14,826 nucleotides of DNA from Methanosarcina sp. UBA402 (lineage in GTDB: Archaea > Halobacteriota > Methanosarcinia > Methanosarcinales > Methanosarcinaceae): NCBI GenBank assembly GCA_002509325.1, contig DADO01000147.1, forward strand, positions 1-14,826, written 5' to 3'. Position numbers and translations under genes: made by a program. Under the pieces are notes generated by a model. The model ran no database searches. It was not told where the DNA came from and saw only the letters and a list, made by a program, of their open reading frames with translations. This document shows positions 7,181 to 13,599 of this stretch, piece after piece; position 1 is the first letter of the stretch; the number at the start of each line of letters is the position of its first letter.

Positions 7181-7556
7181 AAATCAAGTTAACTTCTTTT
7201 CTCAAAGAAATAAGAAATTAGAAACAACGCATCACAACTTTTATAATATAATTAATCAGTATTACTTCCATAATAAAATTAATTAGAACCTAAATATTAT
7301 AAACAAAGTAATCAAATTTCTATTTACAATTTCTGTTTACAGTTTCTGCTTACATAATGTAGTAGAGAATATGTAAGAATAAGTTAAGGTAAATAGCCTA
7401 TATGTCAGTAATCTGGATTATACTGTTTTGGGTTATTCTAGGCAGCTTAACTTATTGAAAATCCGTCATACTTCAGATTCAGTTAAAAGGAAGCAATAAT
7501 ATTAATGATACTTTCAAGGACTTGGGGGCAGTGATATTTACGGGTCTGAAGGTCAG
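7181..7556. other. AT-rich intergenic region with 3 x 13-bp repeat
   Basis: This gap holds TATA-like stretches (for example around 7238-7248), a 3 x 13-bp imperfect tandem repeat (7317-7355) and an 18-codon hydrophobic frame at 7402-7458 that I do not call. From here to the right end the DNA is visibly more AT-rich than to the left. Confidence 0.6.
7317..7355. repeat. 3 x 13-bp imperfect tandem repeat
   Basis: TTTCTATTTACAA, TTTCTGTTTACAG and TTTCTGCTTACAT follow one another at 7317-7329, 7330-7342 and 7343-7355. Confidence 0.85.
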
Positions 7557-8588
7557 TTGAAAAACCGAGAGATCAATGCAATAGGATCTCCAACCTATTT
7601 TCCAACTGCTTGTTCTATCCAGGATGAGTACATCTCCAGCAAACTTGATCTATCAATCATAATTCCGGTTTATAATGAAGAGGAAAATATAGCTGAACTC
7701 TACGAGAGATTATGTAGTATTCTTTCGGTGCTGGACAAAACGTATGAGATAATTTTCGTTGATGATGGGTCGAACGACAATACTTTTCAGGAAATAGAAA
7801 CAATTCCGGACAGTAACATAAGAATCATAAAATTTCAAAGGAACTACGGAAAAGCCGCAGCTCTCTCCTACGGATTTAATAAATCGAGGGGAGATTTTAT
7901 TATTACCCTGGATGGAGACTTGCAGGACGATCCTAAAGAAATTCCAAGATTCCTTGAGAAATTAAAAGAATTTGATATGGTTTCCGGCTGGAAAGTTAAA
8001 AGACAAGATCCTATTTCAAAAACCTTTCCTTCAAAATGCTTCAACAGATTAACTCGGTTCATAACCGGGGTCGGAATTAACGACTTTAACTGCGGGTATA
8101 AAGCATACAATAACTATGTTGTAAAAAACATAAACTTGTATGGAGAGCTTCATCGTTACATACCAGCTCTTGCTTACTGGAAAGGTTATACTGTTGGGGA
8201 GATAGAAGTCGAGCATCACCCAAGAGTGCACGGAGAGTCAAAGTATGGGACCGGAAGGTTGTTTAAAGGGTTCCTGGACCTCATAACAGTTACATTTCTT
8301 ATGATGTACAAAAAAAGACCTCTGCATATTTTTGGAGGCATAGGATTTCTTTTAGGGTTTTCCGGAGTGATTATATCCTTATATTTAATGGTTTTATGGA
8401 TAATGGGAGTAAAAATAGGAGATAGGCCTCTTCTCATGCTCGGGATCTTACTTACGGTAATTGGAGCTCAGTTTATTTCTCTTGGCCTAATAGGAGAATT
8501 GATTACAAACTCGAGAAATAACGATGACTATATTATAAAATACGATATTATAAAATACGATAGCTATGAACTGGAAAACGCCAGGTAA
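7557..8588 (+). CDS. GT2 polyprenyl-phosphate glycosyltransferase (DPM1/GtrB-like)
   Basis: This 343-residue protein belongs to the polyprenyl-phosphate-sugar synthase group of GT2 (DPM1, GtrB, ArnC-like). Residues 31 to about 245 form the catalytic domain: LSIIIPVYNEEENI (32-45), FVDDGSNDNT (67-76), FQRNYGKAAALSYG (93-106), TLDGDLQDDP (117-126, metal site) and HGESKYGTGRLFKGFLDLI (225-243). Two C-terminal membrane helices lie near 256-284 and 291-315. It should transfer a sugar to dolichyl phosphate to make the donor for outer-face glycosyltransferases. The start is a TTG with AAGGT six bases upstream; there is no in-frame ATG before the catalytic domain and an upstream TGA limits the frame. 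The tail YIIKYDIIKYDSYELENAR comes from a 15-bp tandem duplication. Confidence 0.9.
   Translation: MKNREINAIGSPTYFPTACSIQDEYISSKLDLSIIIPVYNEEENIAELYERLCSILSVLDKTYEIIFVDDGSNDNTFQEIETIPDSNIRIIKFQRNYGKAAALSYGFNKSRGDFIITLDGDLQDDPKEIPRFLEKLKEFDMVSGWKVKRQDPISKTFPSKCFNRLTRFITGVGINDFNCGYKAYNNYVVKNINLYGELHRYIPALAYWKGYTVGEIEVEHHPRVHGESKYGTGRLFKGFLDLITVTFLMMYKKRPLHIFGGIGFLLGFSGVIISLYLMVLWIMGVKIGDRPLLMLGILLTVIGAQFISLGLIGELITNSRNNDDYIIKYDIIKYDSYELENAR
8530..8559 (+). repeat. 2 x 15-bp tandem duplication at the 3' end of the GT2 gene
   Basis: ATATTATAAAATACG is repeated exactly (8530-8544 and 8545-8559). The period is a multiple of three, so it duplicates residues IIKYD without changing frame. Confidence 0.9.
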
Positions 8589-8741
8589 AATTTCAATACC
8601 TAGGGGTTTTAATGCTTCACTTTATAAACAGGCTTAACCTGAAGGCAATCTACGAAACAAAGACAACCTACGAAGCCTTTAGTTACTTGGTTGTTTTCTC
8701 TATCACCTTTTATTGATCTGATATACCGATATAAGTTAAAA

Positions 8742-8849
8742 ATGGCAGGCCCTGCTCAATTGTATAAATGTCCAAATCCCCAATCTATTGGTGTTATTCT
8801 CGCGTACTTAAGGAGCGCCGATGGTCGTACCCTGGCTAGCTTACAATAA
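8742..8849 (+). CDS. Possible 35-residue small protein
   Basis: An ATG-TAA frame of 35 codons fills the gap before the methyltransferase. It reads in part NPQSIGVILAYLRSADGRTL. There is no Shine-Dalgarno before the ATG, though a TATA-like stretch (ATATACCGATATAAG) lies just upstream, so a leaderless message is possible. It overlaps the 18-codon frame at 8821 in another phase, so at most one of the two is likely to matter. I do not recognise it; it may be a chance frame or the tail of a lost gene. Confidence 0.2.
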   Translation: MAGPAQLYKCPNPQSIGVILAYLRSADGRTLASLQ

Positions 8850-8877
8850 ATTATTTTTGATGGAGAATAGAAAATGA
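8811..8877 (+). CDS. 18-codon leader ORF with strong RBS, overlapping the methyltransferase start
   Basis: AGGAG (8811-8815) lies five bases before an ATG at 8821, the strongest-looking ribosome-binding site in the window. The frame encodes MVVPWLAYNKLFLMENRK and ends at TGA 8875-8877. Its stop overlaps the methyltransferase ATG as ATGA, the classic arrangement for translational coupling. It may be a leader peptide or small protein that feeds ribosomes to the methyltransferase, although that gene also has its own GGAG. The peptide itself is unrecognised. The interval given includes the Shine-Dalgarno; the coding part is 8821-8877. Confidence 0.35.
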
Positions 8878-9605
8878 GATCCGGCATTGAGTACCATATT
8901 GAAAAAATACACAAATCTGGTAAAAAAGATTTTAGATGGAATAATTTAAGAGAACTGGTTTCAAGATACCTAGAAGGAAATTCAGTCCTTGATGCTGGAT
9001 GTGGAACAGGCCATATGACATTAAAACTACTGAGAGAAGGGCGTACTGTTACAGCTATAGATTGCTCTGAAGAACTTGCAAAATTCACTCAAGAGCTTAT
9101 TAGACAGGACTGTTTTAAAGCTGAAGTTTATACTTTAGATTTGTTGAATGTAAATCAACTGGGTAATAATAGATATGAAAATGCTGTATGCCTGGATGTT
9201 CTTGAACATATAGATAATGATGAACTTGCATTGCAGAAATTAACCTCTACTTTAAAAAAAGGAGGGAATCTTATAGTTTCTGTCCCTGCATGCAGTTTTT
9301 TGTATGGAACAAGAGACAAAGATATAGGGCACTACCGGAGATATAATAAGAAAACCTTGATTAATTTGATAAACAGGGCAGGCCTGGAAATAAAAGAGAT
9401 CAGGTACTGGAATTTTTTAGGTTTTTTCCCAGTATTGTTGTCTGAAAAGCTTTTACACAAAAAAATCTCTGAAGAGATAAGATATTCAAAAAAATCTCAT
9501 CACATACATTTAAATCATTTACTGGATAGGTGGTTTTCTATTGTTGAAAATAATTTAAGATTTCCAATAGGCCTTTCCTTGATTGCTGTATGCAAGAAAA
9601 AATAA
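8874..9605 (+). CDS. Class I SAM-dependent methyltransferase (type 11/12)
   Basis: This 243-residue soluble methyltransferase has the Rossmann SAM-binding core: motif I VLDAGCGTG (38-46), acidic strand-2 end AID (61-63), and CLDVLEHIDND (106-116) typical of ubiE/type 11 enzymes. SVPACSFLYGTRDKDIGHYRRY (136-157) is characteristic of a group common in polysaccharide and S-layer glycan loci. It presumably O-methylates a sugar or the lipid-linked glycan, given its neighbours; the acceptor is unknown. TGGAG (8861-8865) is its Shine-Dalgarno, eight bases before the ATG, and the start overlaps the upstream leader frame by four bases. It converges with the minus-strand membrane protein. Confidence 0.88.
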   Translation: MRSGIEYHIEKIHKSGKKDFRWNNLRELVSRYLEGNSVLDAGCGTGHMTLKLLREGRTVTAIDCSEELAKFTQELIRQDCFKAEVYTLDLLNVNQLGNNRYENAVCLDVLEHIDNDELALQKLTSTLKKGGNLIVSVPACSFLYGTRDKDIGHYRRYNKKTLINLINRAGLEIKEIRYWNFLGFFPVLLSEKLLHKKISEEIRYSKKSHHIHLNHLLDRWFSIVENNLRFPIGLSLIAVCKKK

Positions 9606-9639
9606 TGACATATTTTCAGGCCGGTTTCAGATATAGTTC

Positions 9640-9686
9640 AGTCTTAATTGGGAATTAGCAATTCTTTAAGACTGCTCTTTAAGACT
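9640..9686. terminator. Hairpin in convergent gap, probable bidirectional terminator
   Basis: AGTCTTAA (9640-9647) pairs with TTAAGACT (9666-9673). Inside it GAATT (9652-9656) pairs with AATTC (9660-9664) around AGC. A second copy of CTTTAAGACT follows at 9677-9686 and could compete for the left arm. T-rich DNA follows on the right. It sits between two convergent stops. Confidence 0.55.
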
Positions 9687-9708
9687 ACATTTAAAACTTC
9701 TTTTTAAA

Positions 9709-10680
9709 TTATCTTTTGCTTTTCATTCCCAAAAACCCTAAAAAACCCAGGATTAAAAAATATATTATCATAATTATATGGAAGAGAAAAGCTGAACAAA
9801 TCGCTACGTCACTTTTTAAACCTGCAGCAATGAGTCCAGCAGACCACCCTCCCTCTAGAGTTCCAAAGCCACCTATGCCCTGAATCGGCAGTACAGTCGT
9901 GAATACGGCAAAAGAAGTTGAAAATATCACAGTCAGGAAGTCAAGATCTATGTTTAATGTTTTTATCAAGATGTAATTGAATAGATATAGAGATAGCCAC
10001 GCTCCAAATGAAAGTGCTATTAATTCGAGAAAGATAATTTTTTCAAAAGATTTTATTTTTTCAAAACTCTTAATGACATCTTCTAACTTACCGAATAAGT
10101 AAATAAATGATATCTTATTTCCAGGACCAAATGTTTCGAGAATTTTTCTTGTATTCGAGATAAAATGATTCCCGTAAAAAAAGAAAGTTAAAAACAGAAA
10201 AATCACAAGCATCATAAATAAAGTGATAAAACCTAAGCTATTCGTAATAAACTGGGACTCGATTTGTATTCGGGAAACTGATATGAAAAAAAGTAGAAAA
10301 ATTGTGATGAAGTCAAAAAACCTCACCACTGTTAGGGAAGCAATACCTTCACTCATGCTTCTATTATGTAACTTATTAAGAATATATACGTAAGATACTT
10401 CACCGGTTCTGGCAGGAAGAATATTATTTACCAAATTATGGATACAAACAACATAAAATAAGTCTTTGAAATTTATTTCTTTATTTAGAAGTACATAAAA
10501 TCTGCATGTCCTGAAAATATAACTGCATAAATATAGAGCAAATCCAAAAATAAAATAAACAGGATTTATTTGTTTAAGTCCATCAGTTAAATCAGTTATA
10601 TTTATTTGCAAAAGAAAAAAAGAAACTAAGATTATTGTGACAAGAAATGCAAGAAGAGTAGAAAGATTTTGTTTTCTCAT
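9709..10680 (-). CDS. Polytopic membrane protein, LPG synthase TM family (AglD C-terminal-like)
   Basis: This 323-residue integral membrane protein has about seven or eight hydrophobic segments (near 8-25, 41-57, 75-90, 112-135, 149-170, 215-238, 248-266 and 291-318). It shows the two signatures of the lysylphosphatidylglycerol-synthase TM family (PF03706): NNILPARTGEVSYVY (85-99) and IQGIGGFGTLEGGW (266-279). In haloarchaea the same membrane domain is fused to a GT2 domain in AglD, which adds the final mannose to dolichyl phosphate for S-layer N-glycosylation. Here no GT domain is attached, but a separate GT2 gene lies nearby. It may work with lipid-linked sugars, perhaps in translocation. 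No strong Shine-Dalgarno precedes the ATG. It is divergent from the next gene and shows a short internal repeat KSFEKIKSFEKI (204-215). Confidence 0.85.
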   Translation of the reverse strand: MRKQNLSTLLAFLVTIILVSFFLLQINITDLTDGLKQINPVYFIFGFALYLCSYIFRTCRFYVLLNKEINFKDLFYVVCIHNLVNNILPARTGEVSYVYILNKLHNRSMSEGIASLTVVRFFDFITIFLLFFISVSRIQIESQFITNSLGFITLFMMLVIFLFLTFFFYGNHFISNTRKILETFGPGNKISFIYLFGKLEDVIKSFEKIKSFEKIIFLELIALSFGAWLSLYLFNYILIKTLNIDLDFLTVIFSTSFAVFTTVLPIQGIGGFGTLEGGWSAGLIAAGLKSDVAICSAFLFHIIMIIYFLILGFLGFLGMKSKR

Positions 10681-10897
10681 AAACCTATTTTAACAACTTC
10701 ATTAAATTATAAGAAGCTTTCCAGTTGGAATACTTTGTGTAAATGTATATACTGTAAAAAGAATACCGATTAATATTACTCCTTGAAAATAATGGAAAGT
10801 TACAAAAGTTATTTATAAGCTAGTTCCTAAATTTTCTAACTGAAAACTGGTGACAAATTTATTTTCATAAATGAGTAATATAATCAGTAATCAATCA
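10681..10897. other. Divergent promoter region
   Basis: These 217 AT-rich bases separate the minus-strand LPG-synthase-like gene from the repeat array at the start of the large membrane-protein gene. A TATA-like element is at 10812-10819. No gene is seen. Confidence 0.55.
10812..10819 (+). promoter_or_regulatory. Probable TATA box for the large membrane-protein gene
   Basis: TTTATAAG fits the archaeal TATA element. Initiation would fall near 10843, giving a leader of about 70 bases before the first ATG of the array at 10914. Confidence 0.4.
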
Positions 10898-11017
10898 TTC
10901 TATAAGGGGTGTAATGAAAAGTTCTATAAGGAGTATAATGAAAAGTTCTATAAGGGGTATAATGAAAAGTTCTATAAGGGGTATAATGAAAAGTTCTATA
11001 AGGAGTATAATGAAAAC
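10898..11017 (+). repeat. 5 x 24-bp tandem array of in-frame ribosome-binding site plus start codon
   Basis: A 24-bp unit is repeated five times: 10898-10921, 10922-10945, 10946-10969, 10970-10993 and 10994-11017. Each unit reads TTCTATAAGGRGTRTAATG followed by AAAAG (AAAAC in the last). Units 1, 3 and 4 have AAGGGG; units 2 and 5 have AAGGAG; unit 1 has TGTA where the rest have TATA. Every unit therefore holds an SD-like AAGGRG four bases before an ATG (10914, 10938, 10962, 10986 and 11010). Because 24 is a multiple of three, all five ATGs are in frame with the membrane-protein gene. The CTATAAGG part also resembles a TATA box, so a transcriptional role is an alternative. Confidence 0.95.
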
Positions 11018-13238
11018 TGGTGTAGAAAATACAAAAAAAATTAAAAAATACAAAATTAGTGATAAAATTAATGATAAAATTAATGATAAAATATCTTATT
11101 TTCAAGAAAAAAGTTTTAAAGAACATGCCGGAGTCTTAATTCTATACACCTTACTAACTTTTATACTCACTTATCCTGTAGTTTTTAAAATACGCACTTA
11201 TATTCCAGGAGGAGGAGATGCATTTCACTGGATAAGAACACTCTGGTATACTCCAGTAGCTATATTCAACCCAGATCTCACAAAATTATCACATGACTAC
11301 TTAATGTTTCATCCATATGGAATACCAGCGTCACCTTTTCAATCTGCTTTTAATCAAATCCTTGCGTACCTGTTATCCAGTGTAATAGACATTCATGTGG
11401 TATACAATATACTGTTTTTATTCTCATTTATTTTTGGTGCATTTGGCACATATTTACTTATTAAATATCTAACTGATGACAGAATCTCTTCTTTCATAGC
11501 CGGACTTGTGTTTGCTTTTTCACCATATCATTTTGCACATTCACTTGGTCATTTTGGAGCAACCAGTATTGAATGGATACCCTTCTGCGCTCTATACTTA
11601 ATGAAAATGCTTAAAGAAGGAGGAGCTCGAAACAGTTTTTTTGCAGGAATATTCTTTATTCTTGTAGCCATGAGCGACCTTCAATACATGGTATTCATGG
11701 GAATCTTTGTGATGTTATTATTTGTTTATGAAACCTACACTTTATTAAGAAAAGAAAAAATAGATTTTAAAAAAGGGTTAGGAATAATTTTTTACAAGTA
11801 TTCCTTATTTGGAGTTGTCTCATTCATAGGTTTAATACCTATCACAATAGAAAATATTTTGATAGCGACATCTAACGAAAATTTTTTAAAACTAGATCCA
11901 TACGAGGCTGTTATGGGCTCAACTGATTTACTTAGCTTTTTTCTTCCATCTGTTTTACATCCAGTGTTTGGAGATATTACAGTGGATATTTACAGTAATT
12001 TCTTAGGAAATACCAGTGAGAATACAACTTTTATTGGATATACTGTCATCTTACTTTCTTTATTCGCTACTTGTAGACTGAGGGGGAATAGATATGTAAA
12101 ATTCTGGTCGATAGCTGCATTGTTTTTTTCGTTAATCAGCCTTGGTCCACTTCTTCACATAAATGGTAGCACATCATTTACGGTGTTCAATACTACTGTC
12201 CCTCTTCCACATTTAGTTCTGTATTATCTGGTTCCATTTCTGGATAATTGCAGAACAACTGGAAGGTTTTTTGTAATCGCTTCACTCTCATTTGCGGTTT
12301 TGGCAGGTTATGGAGTTTCAGAATTATTAAAATCTAACAGAAATAAAAAGATGATTGCAATTGTGATAAGTAGTTTGGTAATTTTTGAATATTTAGCGAT
12401 TCCTTTACCGATATCAGCTGTTACCGAACCCTCGTTTTACAAAGAGATCTCACAGGATGAAGATAATTACGCATTACTCGAAATACCTGCAACTCTCAAC
12501 TATAAAGCAGGTGTAAGTACCATTTATTATCAAACAATACACGGAAAACCTGTCGTAGGTAACTGGGCTGCCAGATTTCCATCTGATGCAAGAGACTTCG
12601 AATTAAATACGCCCGTGATAAGAGAATTAACCTACTTGCAACCTCCTACTACTGATATCTTGCTTCAGGATATAAGTCAGGTTGGAACATCCATTTTAAA
12701 CTATTACAATATATCGTACATTATTTTGCATACAGATTATATGGATGACAGAGAAGTTAACTTATCCGAGACATTTATACAGGAAACTCTTAAAACGGAA
12801 AGAAAAGCGTATGAGAAAGATTCTCTAATTGTGTACCATGTTAAAAAAGAGCCTGTGAAACCATTTATGATTTTAAAAGACGGATGGAATCAGCTGGAAG
12901 AGATGAATGGAAATCCTACAAGATGGATGTCAAACAACGCCACAATTATAATCCATTCAGACAGTACCAGAAACGCTGCATTAAAATTTGATGTATGCAG
13001 TTTCTACCGTCCAAGAACACTGGAAATTTATAATGGCAAAACTCTCAAAAATAGACAAATCATCACTACAAATATTACCTCAAACTATATTCCAATTAGC
13101 CTGGAGAAAGGAGAAAATCTCATTTTTCTGCATGTACCAGAAGGTTCTGAAAGGCCATGTGACTTGCCAGAGCTAATAAGTATTGACAGTAGAGAATTGA
13201 GCATAGCGATTCAAGGGGTTCAGTTAATTTTTCCATAA
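10914..13238 (+). CDS. Large polytopic membrane protein with C-terminal soluble domain, GT-C-like
   Basis: This protein has 774 residues from the first ATG, or 742 from the fifth (11010). Residues 1-34 are the repeat-encoded (MKSSIRxI)n, then comes a lysine-rich stretch with KINDKINDKI. From about 72 to 500 there are roughly ten membrane segments. The first outer loop carries IPGGGDAFHW (97-106), whose D102 could correspond to the loop acid of GT-C glycosyltransferases. FHPYG (132-136) and DNCRTTGRFFV (444-454) also look conserved-type. Residues about 505-774 form a soluble, probably outward-facing beta-rich domain. The layout resembles oligosaccharide- or polyprenyl-sugar-using GT-C enzymes in archaeal surface loci, but I cannot assign a family. 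The neighbouring GT2 genes could supply its donor. I consider the last ATG (MKTGVENTKK) the likely ancestral start, since everything before it is duplicated leader. Confidence 0.75.
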   Translation: MKSSIRSIMKSSIRGIMKSSIRGIMKSSIRSIMKTGVENTKKIKKYKISDKINDKINDKISYFQEKSFKEHAGVLILYTLLTFILTYPVVFKIRTYIPGGGDAFHWIRTLWYTPVAIFNPDLTKLSHDYLMFHPYGIPASPFQSAFNQILAYLLSSVIDIHVVYNILFLFSFIFGAFGTYLLIKYLTDDRISSFIAGLVFAFSPYHFAHSLGHFGATSIEWIPFCALYLMKMLKEGGARNSFFAGIFFILVAMSDLQYMVFMGIFVMLLFVYETYTLLRKEKIDFKKGLGIIFYKYSLFGVVSFIGLIPITIENILIATSNENFLKLDPYEAVMGSTDLLSFFLPSVLHPVFGDITVDIYSNFLGNTSENTTFIGYTVILLSLFATCRLRGNRYVKFWSIAALFFSLISLGPLLHINGSTSFTVFNTTVPLPHLVLYYLVPFLDNCRTTGRFFVIASLSFAVLAGYGVSELLKSNRNKKMIAIVISSLVIFEYLAIPLPISAVTEPSFYKEISQDEDNYALLEIPATLNYKAGVSTIYYQTIHGKPVVGNWAARFPSDARDFELNTPVIRELTYLQPPTTDILLQDISQVGTSILNYYNISYIILHTDYMDDREVNLSETFIQETLKTERKAYEKDSLIVYHVKKEPVKPFMILKDGWNQLEEMNGNPTRWMSNNATIIIHSDSTRNAALKFDVCSFYRPRTLEIYNGKTLKNRQIITTNITSNYIPISLEKGENLIFLHVPEGSERPCDLPELISIDSRELSIAIQGVQLIFP
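11055..11090 (+). repeat. 3 x 12-bp in-frame tandem repeat inside the membrane-protein gene
   Basis: ATTAGTGATAAA (11055-11066) is followed by two exact copies of ATTAATGATAAA (11067-11078 and 11079-11090). They encode ISDKINDKINDK in the cytoplasmic N-terminal tail. Confidence 0.9.
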
Positions 13239-13427
13239 TAGCATAGAGTAACAGAAAGAGTTAAGCTCAAAACAAAATATGCTAGTTAAAATTTAATAGA
13301 CAAGTTTTTAAAGGTGGATTTTCTTTAGTTATTGACTTTTAATAATGCTTCCAGTTTGTTAACTTAGAAGTAATGTCATTAGCTTTCAATATGCTTTCAG
13401 TTTTAGTTAGCTCAGCAGTGATGAAGG

Positions 13428-13437
13428 TTTTATAAAA
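13428..13437 (+). promoter_or_regulatory. Probable TATA box for the acyltransferase gene
   Basis: TTTTATAAAA is a strong archaeal TATA match. Initiation would fall near 13460, within the first 34-bp repeat, so the repeats would form most of a leader of about 140 bases. Confidence 0.5.
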
Positions 13438-13446
13438 CGCAGAAGA

Positions 13447-13546
13447 ATAATTGTAATAATGTTTTTTCATATATGGGCTTATAATTGTAATAATGTTTTT
13501 TCATATATGGGCTTATAATTGTAATAATATTTTTTCATATGGGCTT
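13447..13546. repeat. 3 x 34-bp tandem repeat upstream of acyltransferase
   Basis: Units are at 13447-13480, 13481-13514 and 13515-13546. Each reads ATAATTGTAATAATG, a T-run, then CATATATGGGCTT. The first two are identical; the third lacks two bases (CATATGGGCTT) and has one G-to-A change. The unit holds a T-run and a TATA-like CATATATG, so the array multiplies possible promoter or terminator elements. Confidence 0.93.
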
Positions 13547-13599
13547 AGGATATCAAAAGTTTAATAAAATAATGAGAAATAAGTCATCGAGTATATGCT

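Larger units (their letters stand above)
13239..13599. other. Intergenic region with TATA box and 3 x 34-bp repeat
   Basis: This 361-base gap has no credible gene. It carries a strong TATA-like palindrome (13428-13437) and three tandem 34-bp units (13447-13546) before the acyltransferase. Confidence 0.7.

Noticed and set aside
7402..7458. 18-codon hydrophobic peptide MSVIWIILFWVILGSLTY
   Set aside because: It looks like a single membrane helix, but it is very short, has no well-placed Shine-Dalgarno, and AT-rich DNA gives such hydrophobic frames by chance.
10884..11126. Minus-strand frame with repeated FHYTPYR units
   Set aside because: It is the antisense reading of the 24-bp RBS/ATG array; the repeat being a multiple of three keeps it open, and no other coding sign supports it.
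13459..13518. 19-codon frame inside the 34-bp repeats
   Set aside because: The repeat length is not a multiple of three, the frame has no ribosome-binding site, and it is best explained as repeat DNA.
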